From positions 1-64,000 of the forward strand of contig JAFGHP010000020.1 of the NCBI GenBank assembly GCA_016930055.1: a DNA stretch of 64,000 nucleotides, written 5' to 3'. The position numbers and the translations under genes are program-made. The notes under the pieces are model-generated. The model saw only the letters and a list, made by a program, of their open reading frames with translations. It was not told the origin of the DNA and ran no database searches. Each line of letters starts with the position of its first letter. Within the stretch, counting starts at the first letter, position 1. The stretch is from Candidatus Bathyarchaeota archaeon (GTDB taxonomy: Archaea; Thermoproteota; Bathyarchaeia; TCS64). This document shows positions 35,354-45,290 of this stretch, one piece after another.

Positions 35354-36004
35354 CTAATTATTAGTCTCTGAATTGACCTCATTACTACTAACTTTTTGTG
35401 ATGATTTAGATCCAGGTGGCTTTTCTAAATTGTAATTGATTCTTGATTCTGCTAAAAGTTGAGCTTCTTCTAAAATTTTATCAGACCCATCATTTATTGG
35501 TTCAAAGTTGAAATTCATGTTAGTTACAGTACCTGTTTCTATAATTATCCCACTTAATAAATTATTTATTTGATCAAGCTCCCCCACAGCTTGAGGATTA
35601 ATCACATCTATCCCTGATTGAATTCCTTTCATAACATTAACTACAGGCAAAAGGGTGTAAGCTACATCACCAATTTCAGTCATCGTTTTCAATCTTAACG
35701 ATAATTGTTCAAGAGTTAATTTTAGATTAAAAATTAATTTTTCAACTTTACGCACTTCTGCAAGCTCATTAGCATAAACATTTGCTCTTATATTATCATG
35801 TTTCGCATATGCATCTACAATTTTATCATAAATTTCTTTTCCTCTATTTTGAAAACGTGCTACAGCTTGATCTAATTTTCGATTCTCAACATCTATTCGA
35901 TTTATTGAATCATTGAGCCTTGATTTTAGTGTGTCAGAATTATTGACAGCCTTATTTGTTCCTTTATATTCATTTTTATTAATCCATTTCTTATCAAAGC
36001 TCAT
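35354..36004 (-). CDS. ESCRT-III / Snf7-domain protein (CdvB-like), first of a pair
   Basis: Shares the same core helix as its downstream neighbour: G-K-E-I-Y-D-K-I-V-D-A-Y-A-K-H-D-N-I-R-A and N-E-L-A-E-V-R-K-V-E. At 216 residues it is coiled throughout, with a short C-terminal tail (E-K-P-P-G-S-K-S-S). No CdvA or Vps4/CdvC ATPase is found within the window. Two paralogues in tandem would allow a mixed filament. The gene begins at the edge of an AT-rich 255-base gap (36005-36259), in which I see only poly-A/T tracts and no gene. Confidence 0.75.
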   Translation of the reverse strand: MSFDKKWINKNEYKGTNKAVNNSDTLKSRLNDSINRIDVENRKLDQAVARFQNRGKEIYDKIVDAYAKHDNIRANVYANELAEVRKVEKLIFNLKLTLEQLSLRLKTMTEIGDVAYTLLPVVNVMKGIQSGIDVINPQAVGELDQINNLLSGIIIETGTVTNMNFNFEPINDGSDKILEEAQLLAESRINYNLEKPPGSKSSQKVSSNEVNSETNN

Positions 36005-36259
36005 TATAAGTTACACTTAAAAATTATGAGCATACTTAAACCTAATAAAGTATGTAATAACATATGTAAATATTTACACAATTTTTGATTATATTATTCA
36101 TAGAATTAACATATTTATGTTAAAAATAATTATTACTCTTTCATTAAATGAATAAAGTTAATTATTAAAAGATTCTAAATTAACATAAAAATTAATTATT
36201 TAAAAAATATTCATTAATATATAAAACGAAGAAATTTGTATTAAAAAATATTGAAAAAA

Positions 36260-38029
36260 TCAGTTAATTGGTTTTTCTCTTATACCTAAATAATATGCAG
36301 TATTTGCGTGTGGATCAATTTTTGTTTTAATTTTTCCAGGTAAAGCACTTAGTATTGGATCCACTCCAGGACCATGACCTGCTGAACCACTGAAACCGTG
36401 AATTACAGTACCAATAGTTATTGCGCCTTTGTATCTTCCTCTTCCCCAAAAATCGTAATGGTCTTTAATCGCTACTATATCACCTAATTTTAAGCTTGTA
36501 AGATTGAATTCATCCACTACTTCTTGACAAGTTGTTTGTATGTCATAATCTCCTGGTTCAATGAATGATCCTCCGATGCCTGAACCCATAATATGCCCAG
36601 GGACTTCCATCACTACTGGTACAACAAGTTGTCCATCATCTATTGTTATCCCTAAATTTTCCAATAATTCTGGAGATAATTTATTTACTCGGACATCTTC
36701 GTATCCATCAATTTTAAGACCTACTCCCCGTGCCATTATCTGTATTTTGTCATTTATTGTGAGTTTTTGTAGTGTTTCTTTTGGGAACCAAACCAGATCA
36801 TCTGAACCAGCATGTCTACCAATAAAGTAACCTTTGTCTCCTTTAGCATCACCAGATACTACTTTTGCTTCATTACCAATACAAGCTAAAATTGCTAATG
36901 CACAATCACTTGGAACTGGTTTATCTCTTCCTTGAATAGTGACATCTGGCTCCACATGGTCTGCGTTTGCCCAGCCATATGTTGAATCACCAAGAGATAC
37001 TGTATAATTAATTGAAGCCATACCTACAGTTAATCTTGGTTTACCATCATAGGTCGTAGAATAGCCCCTGCTTGAAAAAGGTTGAACTACTCCCTGGACA
37101 GCTGTGGTTATTAATTTATCTTTATTTGTTTTTATAACTCCCGTAGAGTTAGTCTGTATTTCAGAAGTTTTCTTTTTAATATCAAGGTATTTACCAATAT
37201 TTGCTTCACGATCAATTCGTGTACTAATCATACCGAATCTTGTTGAAAGGACAGGAGTTACACCTATACCATACCCTGATATGTCACTTGGACCACAGCA
37301 AACAACGCCAACAGTAGCTCCACCTCTATAATACCCTTTACCATAGTCTGTTTGAAAGTTTTCAAGCAAAACTATATCTCCGAAACGTAGTTCATCTAAA
37401 CCATATTCACGAATATCTGGTGGATAACAGGTTTGAATATGCCAATTACCTGATAAACTTGACCCCCCAGAGCCTTGACCAACAATTTCTTCAGGAATAA
37501 CCTTTACAACGGGAACTTCAAGTTTACCATCTACTTCTCTAATATCCATTTTTTCTAAAACTTCAGGAGCTAAACTATGTACAACTACTTTATCATAACC
37601 TTCAATATTTAATCCAACGCCTTTTGCGTTAACATGTATTGAATCGCCAATACTTAATTTTAATAGAGTATCGTCTTCAAAATGGATCTGTATGTATTGA
37701 CCAAATTTACCGATTACAACTCCTTTATCTCCTTTTGCTTCTCCCGTAAGCACTCTAACTTCATTGCCAATGGATAGATTATTCAAATATCCTTGCTTGA
37801 AATTAGCTTCTCCTACTCCTTCTGTTGAGACCCCTACTGTTGCGCGATCTCCAGATGCCCATCCAAAAACTTTATCCCAGATTCTTAAATTATAATTGAT
37901 ACCTCCGGTACCTATTACCATTTTAGGTTTTCCATCCCAGGTTGTTGCATAAGGCCTTAGAGGTTGAGCTGGTGAAATTGTACCCTGTGCAGCAAGAGTC
38001 AGAAGTTTTTCTTTATTTGTTCTAATCAT
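36260..38029 (-). CDS. Tandem DUF4438 protein
   Basis: A 589-residue protein made of two homologous halves, about residues 1-295 and 296-589. Both start with T-N-K-(E/D)-K-L-(L/I)-T, then Q-G and (A/S)-T-T-(W/Y)-D-G-K-P, then I-N-Y. Each half ends with a D-(I/V)-G-(I/V)-V-like beta segment and a G-x-G-x-(D/T)-P-(I/V)-L-S motif. Known DUF4438 proteins are normally a single copy of such a unit, so this looks like an internal duplication and fusion. Function is unknown. The protein is predicted soluble. Confidence 0.8.
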   Translation of the reverse strand: MIRTNKEKLLTLAAQGTISPAQPLRPYATTWDGKPKMVIGTGGINYNLRIWDKVFGWASGDRATVGVSTEGVGEANFKQGYLNNLSIGNEVRVLTGEAKGDKGVVIGKFGQYIQIHFEDDTLLKLSIGDSIHVNAKGVGLNIEGYDKVVVHSLAPEVLEKMDIREVDGKLEVPVVKVIPEEIVGQGSGGSSLSGNWHIQTCYPPDIREYGLDELRFGDIVLLENFQTDYGKGYYRGGATVGVVCCGPSDISGYGIGVTPVLSTRFGMISTRIDREANIGKYLDIKKKTSEIQTNSTGVIKTNKDKLITTAVQGVVQPFSSRGYSTTYDGKPRLTVGMASINYTVSLGDSTYGWANADHVEPDVTIQGRDKPVPSDCALAILACIGNEAKVVSGDAKGDKGYFIGRHAGSDDLVWFPKETLQKLTINDKIQIMARGVGLKIDGYEDVRVNKLSPELLENLGITIDDGQLVVPVVMEVPGHIMGSGIGGSFIEPGDYDIQTTCQEVVDEFNLTSLKLGDIVAIKDHYDFWGRGRYKGAITIGTVIHGFSGSAGHGPGVDPILSALPGKIKTKIDPHANTAYYLGIREKPIN

Positions 38030-38095
38030 AAAGTATCAAAACAATGTCTTCAAAACAATATTTAACGTTTATCAGTAACATAAAAATTAGAAAAA

Positions 38096-38722
38096 TTATG
38101 ATTCTACAGGAATCCTTTTTGTTATTGGTTTAGCAAGAATTTCTTCCACATCTAAATCAAAAAAATTGCTTGAATTCGCTGATTTTAATACTATTGCAGT
38201 GTCTGCACCTCTTCCTTGACCACCAACTGCAATCACATTTATGCCAACAGGGATAACTCCTGCGTCTGCTGCCATCACTACAATTTCAAAACAAACCTTC
38301 ATTCCTTGAGAGAATAGACGAAGAACATTAGCTATTAGCTCCCCAGTTGAAGGCACATATGCTGGCCAAAATGGTTCAGGTCTTGGTTTTCCTGCTTCCA
38401 TTTTTGGTGATCTACGTAAACTTCCTGAAACGCCACCAAAAGCATGGGTACATGTCACAATCTTTGCTCCCAGTGCTCTAATTTTTACCTCGTTTTTTTG
38501 TGTCAATTCAGGACCAGATGGACCTACTTGGTGAGTGACAACTATTGCTTGTATTCCTGTGCCTCTGAAATATTCTGCAGCTCTAGCTCCTGTCTCACCA
38601 CGGGTTGATGCAATAACGATGTGTTTAATTCCCTTTTCTATTGCTTTCTGTTTAACAAGTTTAAGTAAAAGATCAATATTCTCTTGTTTTTCTTCTTTAA
38701 AATATAGAATATCTCTCTTCAA
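38096..38722 (-). CDS. Pyruvate-kinase C-terminal-domain-like protein
   Basis: A 208-residue alpha/beta protein. I-K-H-I-V-I-A-S-T-R-G-E-T-G-A-R-A-A-E-Y-F and I-Q-A-I-V-V-T-H-Q-V-G resemble the allosteric C-terminal domain of pyruvate kinase, which also exists as a free archaeal protein of unknown function. The late G-V-I-P-V-G-I-N-V-I-A-V-G-G-Q-G-R-G-A-D-T-A motif is conserved in the stand-alone form. It lies 66 bases upstream of the tandem DUF4438 gene on the same strand. Confidence 0.75.
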   Translation of the reverse strand: MKRDILYFKEEKQENIDLLLKLVKQKAIEKGIKHIVIASTRGETGARAAEYFRGTGIQAIVVTHQVGPSGPELTQKNEVKIRALGAKIVTCTHAFGGVSGSLRRSPKMEAGKPRPEPFWPAYVPSTGELIANVLRLFSQGMKVCFEIVVMAADAGVIPVGINVIAVGGQGRGADTAIVLKSANSSNFFDLDVEEILAKPITKRIPVES

Positions 38723-38815
38723 TTTACATCCAAATAGGTATAGTAAAAACTAATATAAAAATAAAAACAAGAAAATAATTTAACAGCAGATAAATATTTT
38801 AAAAAATGTGTATTA

Positions 38816-40573
38816 TTATTCTCTTCGAAGTATTTTCCCAGGTGTTTTACCAGTATGTTTATTCTCATTTACAACGAGAACACCGTTAATAATTACATAT
38901 TCTATCCCTTCAGGATATAATCTAGGTTCCATCTGGTCTCCTTTATCATTAATAGTTTCTAGATTAAATATAGTTAAATCAGCAAAATAACCAGGTTTAA
39001 TTATTCCTCTTTTAGGTATTTTAAATTTACATGCAGGATTATAGGTTATTTTCATAATCGCTTCTTCTAAAGTTAACGTGTTAGTTTCCCTAACTGCTCG
39101 TTTAATATAATGTGGAAAACCTCCAAAACTGTTTTCGCTGGGAAGCCCAGGTGCTGGACCACTACCAATTCGTGTTTCATCTACTGCAAATGTATCAATT
39201 CCAACCATCATTTTAGGGTGTTTCATGAAAGTTAAGAGACTTGAGTCATCTCTAGGTTTACGAAATATCTTTGAGTTAGGATCAGCTATTATTGCTTGCA
39301 TTAAAGCTTCTAGTTCGTCGATGTTCATCTCTTTAGCTATTTGACTTATTGTTTTATTTTTGAACCTTGAATCAGAGTGTTCAATTAAAATTCCTCCCTC
39401 TGCCCATGTAGGAGTAATGTTTGGATTTAATCCATAATATTTGCCTGACATCACGCTGTTTTTAATCTCTTCTCTCCAATCTGGCATTCGTAAAGCTTTT
39501 GCGAATTGTTCTAAACTACCAGCAATCTTGAGCCAAGGTCTTAATCTTGCTGCAAGATAGTGATTACCTCCAATTCCCCCACTCGCACTATTGGGTATTA
39601 CATCAAAACTAATATCTAATCCTTCATGATTTGCGTCATTTACAAGTTTTAAAGTTGCTTTGATCCCTGCTTCAGTTAAAATTTTGCTATCACCTGGATT
39701 AACGGAGTAAAGATTACCTAAATGACTTATTTGAACAGAAGCCTTCGCTTTTCTACCAATATCAATAGTCTCGAGTACACCTTTTGTCGCTGGAATACTT
39801 GCCTCTCCTGGGCGACGGGCTTTCCTATGACTTGTCCGCAAACTGTGAGCTGCATAAACTCCATCATATTTTGCTACAATTTTTGCACATTCAAATATTT
39901 CTTCAAAATTAGCCCATATACCTGGATCATAATCACGTCCAACTGTAAGACCTATACAGCCATCAATCATCGCTTCTTCTGTGATTTTAACCATCTGTTC
40001 AATCTCTTTCTTTGTAGACTCTCTACGATAATCTGGACCTAAAACAACGCTTCTAATCTCACCATGACCTACCATTGGTACATAATTTGGACTAAACCCC
40101 TTTCCTTCGAGTTTATTGAAAAATTCCCCCATAGTATTCCAATCAATTTCCCAACCAAATTTTTCCTTATGTAACTTATTTACTTCTTCTCTTGGGTGAA
40201 GCCAATCAGCATCATACATTGTCGGAGAAACTTCTTGATGAAGCTCACTTAACATCCACGGATTTCCAACATAATTACCAACTGGTGCTGGACTATTACC
40301 ACACTGCCCCCCAACAAAAGTAGTAATACCTTGTCTAACAAACCCATCTGCTTTAGGATAATATAAAATCGTCAGATCTCCATGATTATGGACGTCAATC
40401 CAACCAGGACTAACCACGAGTCCCTTTGCATCAATATTTATTTCTGATATACCCTGAACTTCACCTATAGAATGGATTTTTTCATCTTTTATTGCTATTG
40501 ATCCATTAATGCATGTTGAACCAGAACCATCAACTATCTTTGCATTATTTATTAAAATATCATATTTTTCCAT
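38816..40573 (-). CDS. N-acyl-D-amino-acid deacylase / D-aminoacylase family amidohydrolase
   Basis: Metal-dependent amidohydrolase barrel of 585 residues. The metal site is V-D-V-H-N-H-G-D at V-S-P-G-W-I-D-V-H-N-H, with later H-G-E, H-S and D residues (A-A-H-S-L-R-T-S and M-V-G-I-D-T-F-A-V). The N- and C-terminal beta sandwich is completed by F-A-D-L-T-I-F-N. An ATG at 40612 would add 13 basic residues; the ATG at 40573 (M-E-K-Y-D-I-L-I-N-N-A-K-I-V-D-G) is the family start. It may act on D-amino-acid peptides or a related acyl compound. Confidence 0.85.
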   Translation of the reverse strand: MEKYDILINNAKIVDGSGSTCINGSIAIKDEKIHSIGEVQGISEINIDAKGLVVSPGWIDVHNHGDLTILYYPKADGFVRQGITTFVGGQCGNSPAPVGNYVGNPWMLSELHQEVSPTMYDADWLHPREEVNKLHKEKFGWEIDWNTMGEFFNKLEGKGFSPNYVPMVGHGEIRSVVLGPDYRRESTKKEIEQMVKITEEAMIDGCIGLTVGRDYDPGIWANFEEIFECAKIVAKYDGVYAAHSLRTSHRKARRPGEASIPATKGVLETIDIGRKAKASVQISHLGNLYSVNPGDSKILTEAGIKATLKLVNDANHEGLDISFDVIPNSASGGIGGNHYLAARLRPWLKIAGSLEQFAKALRMPDWREEIKNSVMSGKYYGLNPNITPTWAEGGILIEHSDSRFKNKTISQIAKEMNIDELEALMQAIIADPNSKIFRKPRDDSSLLTFMKHPKMMVGIDTFAVDETRIGSGPAPGLPSENSFGGFPHYIKRAVRETNTLTLEEAIMKITYNPACKFKIPKRGIIKPGYFADLTIFNLETINDKGDQMEPRLYPEGIEYVIINGVLVVNENKHTGKTPGKILRRE

Positions 40574-40635
40574 GCCATTTAATATGAGCTTTCTGCGTTT
40601 AACTTTTAGCATTTTTTATTTTTATCCAAAAAAAT

Positions 40636-40959
40636 TTATATAATTTTCTCTCTTTTCTTAATAATCTTTAAGATCCAATAATCATTAAAATAATTCATTA
40701 TAGTTACTCCTGAAAAGAAAATAATTACTTCATAATAATACCCAACTAAATAAATCAAATAAAAAACAGGTATTAATAGCAAAGTTTCAATTATCATTAC
40801 TTTTAAAGCACCAAATTTTTTAAATAATTTAGAGTTAATCGGATTTACTTCGATACTAACATGCTTATATTTAGTAAAAGCCTCATAATTAATACGCACT
40901 AAATCCAATCTTAGAATTATTACAATTATTGTACATATTGCCATAAAATAGAAATCCAT
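40636..40959 (-). CDS. Small membrane protein, 107 residues, function unknown
   Basis: Hydrophobic segments at about residues 3-18, 55-72 and 75-92, separated by a polar stretch with R-I-N-Y-E-A-F-T-K-Y-K-H. No family is recognised. It lies upstream of the deacylase gene on the same strand, with 62 bases between stop and the ATG chosen there. Confidence 0.5.
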   Translation of the reverse strand: MDFYFMAICTIIVIILRLDLVRINYEAFTKYKHVSIEVNPINSKLFKKFGALKVMIIETLLLIPVFYLIYLVGYYYEVIIFFSGVTIMNYFNDYWILKIIKKREKII

Positions 40960-41026
40960 GTTTTCACCTTTCTACAATAATAACGGATTAATATATAAAT
41001 TAAGAATTTTAAATGGTAAAAAAGTC

Positions 41027-41482
41027 TTAATCAATATATAGAAGTGCAGGATTTTTTGATTCAATTAATTTATCCACATTAAACAGTTTGGCATATAATA
41101 GAGGAAAAAATCTAGCAATATCTGTAAGTGAAAGCAAACCTACTAATTCACTATCCTTGTAACCACTTAAAACTGGTAATTTTTTAATCTTATTAAAGAC
41201 CATCAACTGAGCAGCAAACTCAAGATCAGCTTCAGGCATTGTTGTTAAAAGAGGAGTAGTCATAACTTCACTAACCATTAACTTATTAGGGTTTTTATCT
41301 TTAGACACGACTCTAGAAATTATGTCTCCCTTCGTAATTATGCCCACAACAACATTATTTTCAACAACTACAAGACTACTAACTTGTAAATAAGCCATCA
41401 TTCTAGCAGCATTTTTTACAGAAAGATCCGAATCAACTATCATTACATTACGAATCATAGCGTCTTGTACTTGTAGCCTCAT
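41027..41482 (-). CDS. Two-CBS-domain protein
   Basis: A 151-residue protein with a pair of CBS domains (Bateman module) that binds adenine nucleotides. Each repeat has a V-x-x-A-A-R-M-M / L-E-F-A-A-Q-L-M helix and G-I-I-T-K-G-D-I / G-L-L-S-L-T-D-I strand. No further domain is attached. It is a single gene with AT-rich gaps on both sides. Confidence 0.88.
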   Translation of the reverse strand: MRLQVQDAMIRNVMIVDSDLSVKNAARMMAYLQVSSLVVVENNVVVGIITKGDIISRVVSKDKNPNKLMVSEVMTTPLLTTMPEADLEFAAQLMVFNKIKKLPVLSGYKDSELVGLLSLTDIARFFPLLYAKLFNVDKLIESKNPALLYID

Positions 41483-41617
41483 TTAAACCAGCTATGAGGG
41501 AAATATATTGAAAAATAGATAAAATAATTATGGATCTTAAAACTATATTAAAAAATAATTAAAATAGAATTATTTTTAATTTCTAAGACTAATAAAAAAC
41601 TCTAAAAAATTAATTAT

Positions 41618-42598
41618 TTAAATCGATTTAAATGAATTAAAAATTTTTGTTATCCTTAATGTTACCCAACTTTTTTCCAATATTTCTGATTTTTTGCTTA
41701 TTTTATTATTTGGAAAATAACTTGTATGCCATGAGCCATCTTCTTCTTGATGTTCTTTAAACCATTGAAGCGCTTTCTGAACATCAGGATCATCTGCCTG
41801 AAATCCGAACTGAATTAATGACTCTAAGCTTGTAATTAAGTTTGGCCACCAGTGTATGAACCTAACCCAATAATTTTTATTTTTATAGCTATTATAAGCA
41901 TCTTCTTTAAAGAAACGTGATTTCAGTAGATTTGCTGCGTGTAGTGCTGAGGGGTTTTTTCTCCATTTAGGATGAGCTGCGAAAGCTCTTAAAACCATAT
42001 CTGTACAGTTATGACTAAAAGGTCTGGTTTTATCAGGTTCAATAGGGTCTGCTGGTGAACTTGTTAATGAAATTAATCTTTTTATTCCCCCACCTGGAGG
42101 ACGAGTTAATATTGGCACAATCCATCCACCATCGTTTTGACGAATCGACAAAAGCCATCTGAATGCTAGCTCTATTCTTATGTCATCTATGTATCCTGCT
42201 TTTATGAGTAAAGCTGTTACTTCACCTGTATAATAAGTTGCATATTGATCACCAATGAACCCCCTGAAATCACCTTCAAGAGTCTGGGTATTAAAAATAA
42301 ATTCTGAACATGAAGCAATTTGATGATGATTATTATTTAATTCATATCTTTCGATTAACAATCTAAACCGTTTAAATGTTTCAATTAATTTATTATGATA
42401 TAGAGGGTATCCGCCTTCCTTCCCCCATGATCCATCTCTATTTTGATTCTTAAGCAGTTTTTTTACTTCAGGAAGAACCCATATTTTTTTGATATTATCA
42501 ACAGATTCATTTAGTAAATCTCTTTTTGTAAAATAATTAATCGCTATTCCTGAGTTTAGTAAATAGGGTATAGGATTTTTATTTAATTGAGGGATCAT
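41618..42598 (-). CDS. Alpha-toroid protein (squalene cyclase/prenyltransferase-like repeats)
   Basis: A 326-residue protein with repeated Q-x-x-D/E-G-S/G-W motifs: L-L-K-N-Q-N-R-D-G-S-W-G, S-I-R-Q-N-D-G-G-W and E-H-Q-E-E-D-G-S-W-H, the QW repeats of the terpene cyclase/prenyltransferase alpha-alpha barrel. The DxDD cyclase motif is not seen, so a cyclase activity is not supported. Its role may be binding or a hydrolase/lyase related reaction. Confidence 0.7.
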   Translation of the reverse strand: MIPQLNKNPIPYLLNSGIAINYFTKRDLLNESVDNIKKIWVLPEVKKLLKNQNRDGSWGKEGGYPLYHNKLIETFKRFRLLIERYELNNNHHQIASCSEFIFNTQTLEGDFRGFIGDQYATYYTGEVTALLIKAGYIDDIRIELAFRWLLSIRQNDGGWIVPILTRPPGGGIKRLISLTSSPADPIEPDKTRPFSHNCTDMVLRAFAAHPKWRKNPSALHAANLLKSRFFKEDAYNSYKNKNYWVRFIHWWPNLITSLESLIQFGFQADDPDVQKALQWFKEHQEEDGSWHTSYFPNNKISKKSEILEKSWVTLRITKIFNSFKSI

Positions 42599-42651
42599 TA
42601 ATATTGTCTATTTTTATTAAAATATTTAAAATTGATTGATTTAATAAATAA

Positions 42652-45189
42652 TTATTTGTACAACGCATTAAAGAAGAATTTGAAGGTTGCTTCAGTCATA
42701 GCTCTTGATATTGGAGAGAATCCATATAGAATAGCTTTTCCTTTACCATACTTTGCTTCAATGATTGCTGCTTTATTGCTAAGGTATTTTTCCCCTATAA
42801 GCCAACCTGTTTTAAGTATTTGTTCTTCTGGATAACTAGCAACAATTGAATAGTCGTCATTTTTAGGTGTATTTAGTATTTCGAAAGCTACATCATTTCT
42901 TTTAAATAGAATGTTTGTGTTCTTGGATACCCCATAAGTTAATGGATGTGTTGTATCAATATCGATTTTTAGTGTTGATCCTGGACAAAAGAACTCCTTA
43001 GCATTGATATCTTTAATTACATTTCTAATTGGTAACTTCAGTTCTTCTAATGCAAATATACATGCTTCTGAAAGAGTAATAAGTGTCCCTCCAGCTTCAA
43101 CAAACTCTCTAATTTTTTCAGTTCCTTCTTTTCCGATTCCGCTTCTAAATTCTGGAGGGTATTTCGGTTGAACATATTTTGGATTAGTTTTCCTATAATG
43201 TTCTTCAATACCTTCACCTGTAATCATGCATTTAATATCACCTGGAAATATGATGACATCAAATTTTTCAATTAATTTACCTTCTTTAACTTCTAAATCT
43301 AAAAGAGTTTTATATTCAAAATTATATTCTCCGTCGAATAACCATCGAAGCCAGCCCTCTTCCATGTTACCTCCAGAATAACGTTGGTAAAGACCTATCT
43401 TAAGAGATTTAAGTTGCTTTTTTTCAAAATTAATTACTTTAGGTGATATAAAAGAAATATGGTGTTGTTGGGAGAGTGCTTTTATTTCTTCTTCTATTCC
43501 TTCCTGATGGGGTATATAAAAAGAACCTATAGTCATTTTTTCTACGGATTCAAGTATTCTATATACTAACTTACCTTTCTTCAATAACTTGTTAATAACT
43601 GAATAACTTTGATTTAATTTTACGTTAAGAAGATAACCATTATTATTCGAAACTATTTTTGGTTCTGGATATTGAATGTCTTTAGATTCTACAAATTCTC
43701 CCTCAATCGGTTCAGTAACTTCAATTATTTTTACACCCCAGAAATCTCCAAAATAATTTGATGCAAGATCATACGGTGCTAAAGGTGTTCCATCATTTCT
43801 TCTTGACCATGGACCATCATGATAATATGATTGTTTAAGTAATCTCAAAATGTATGGTCGCGATATTTGAGATGTAAAAATGATATATGTTCCTTTAGGA
43901 TATGTTACTCCTTCATATTTAAAATTTTTATTTGCTTGATGTATGTTTACATCAGCTAAATTAAGAACTTTTAGAAGCTTTATTGTAGTTAATTCGTCAT
44001 GTTGGTCTGGTGATATTATAAATGCATAAGGTGGCTGATTTTCTCCAGCAACTATTTGTCTCTCTGCTTTAAGTACCATGTTCCTTAAAATCCTTTCACG
44101 GAAATTTGATGCAGCATTTAGAGTAGCAAATGCAGCGATTTTTTGTTGCTCTACAATATCTCTAAGCTTCCACCACCCTCCTTCCCAAGGATGAGGAAAA
44201 TTCATCTGTATTCTATTCTCAGGTCTTCCTCTCCTTGAAGCTTCTAATTGTTGTTTATGAATGAAAATGGGTGATGCTAAGTTTGCACTTGCAGATTCTG
44301 TTAACATTCCACATATCCCATGCATACAAGGTGATTCATCCCAGTATGGTCCACCATCTGCTGGATAACTTGCTTGTGTTTCTATCCCTTTTTTACCTGC
44401 AGCTTCAAGTTCTAAAATCATTGATGCCCCATATAATTGCTGCTCAGTCCAAACCAGTGGATCAATATATTCATAAAGAGGATCCATATGAGGCGGAATA
44501 TAGAAACGTGCAGAATAGCTTCCCATATGATGAAAATCAACTTGTGCTTGAGGATACCAATCTTTAAATAAAATCTTTGTAAGCATTTTAGACTCCGCTT
44601 GAGTTATGTGGAAAGCATCTCGATTATTATCATGACCAACATATTTATTGTAAAGAAAGGGCAAAGGACCTCCTTCATATTCAGTATCTAACCATTTGTT
44701 ATACCAGTCAACAACCATGATATTGCCATCAGGATTTGAGCTTGGAACAAGAACTAAGACAGCGTTATCTCTTATTTTTTGTGTTACTTGATCATTTATG
44801 GTAGCTAATTCATATGCTAATTCTGAACACATTTGTGTACCGCCAATCTCCGAAGCATGTACACTCATCGTCATAGAAACAATTGTTTTACCATCAACAA
44901 TCATTTTTTCTATTTCATCCTTACTTAATCCCTTAGGATGAGACAGTTTTAAGCTAATTTCTCTAATTTTATCTAAATTTTGAATATTTTGAGGAGATGA
45001 AATATACGCAACAATAAATGGATTACCCATCGTAGTTTTTCCAATCTCCTCAACTTTGATGCAAGGAGAGTTCGAAAGAATTTCAAAATATTCTATAATT
45101 TTATCCCAACGAACCAATTTTTTGTCAGAACCAATTTTAAAACCATAGAACTCTTCAGGGGAAAGTATCTGTGTTTCCATAAAAAACAT
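42652..45189 (-). CDS. M14-family zinc carboxypeptidase with a C-terminal amidotransferase-like domain
   Basis: A large 845-residue peptidase. The catalytic zinc ligands H-x-x-E lie in V-H-A-S-E-I-G-G-T-Q near residue 118, and a further His occurs in V-D-F-H-H-M-G. The substrate Asn/Arg region N-P-D-G-N lies between. From about residue 600, I-I-F-P-G-D-I and F-V-E-A-G-G-T-L-I-T-L-S-E-A resemble the non-catalytic amidotransferase-like domain seen fused to some M14 enzymes. No signal peptide is apparent. It is divergent from the P1-type peptidase gene. Confidence 0.85.
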   Translation of the reverse strand: MFFMETQILSPEEFYGFKIGSDKKLVRWDKIIEYFEILSNSPCIKVEEIGKTTMGNPFIVAYISSPQNIQNLDKIREISLKLSHPKGLSKDEIEKMIVDGKTIVSMTMSVHASEIGGTQMCSELAYELATINDQVTQKIRDNAVLVLVPSSNPDGNIMVVDWYNKWLDTEYEGGPLPFLYNKYVGHDNNRDAFHITQAESKMLTKILFKDWYPQAQVDFHHMGSYSARFYIPPHMDPLYEYIDPLVWTEQQLYGASMILELEAAGKKGIETQASYPADGGPYWDESPCMHGICGMLTESASANLASPIFIHKQQLEASRRGRPENRIQMNFPHPWEGGWWKLRDIVEQQKIAAFATLNAASNFRERILRNMVLKAERQIVAGENQPPYAFIISPDQHDELTTIKLLKVLNLADVNIHQANKNFKYEGVTYPKGTYIIFTSQISRPYILRLLKQSYYHDGPWSRRNDGTPLAPYDLASNYFGDFWGVKIIEVTEPIEGEFVESKDIQYPEPKIVSNNNGYLLNVKLNQSYSVINKLLKKGKLVYRILESVEKMTIGSFYIPHQEGIEEEIKALSQQHHISFISPKVINFEKKQLKSLKIGLYQRYSGGNMEEGWLRWLFDGEYNFEYKTLLDLEVKEGKLIEKFDVIIFPGDIKCMITGEGIEEHYRKTNPKYVQPKYPPEFRSGIGKEGTEKIREFVEAGGTLITLSEACIFALEELKLPIRNVIKDINAKEFFCPGSTLKIDIDTTHPLTYGVSKNTNILFKRNDVAFEILNTPKNDDYSIVASYPEEQILKTGWLIGEKYLSNKAAIIEAKYGKGKAILYGFSPISRAMTEATFKFFFNALYK

Positions 45190-45290
45190 TCATTTATCTT
45201 GTTTACTTAAAATTTGTGTATAAAAAAATAAAATTTTTAAAGTAATCGTATTTCTTAAAAAGTTGTTGATAAATAGAATTATTGATTTAA

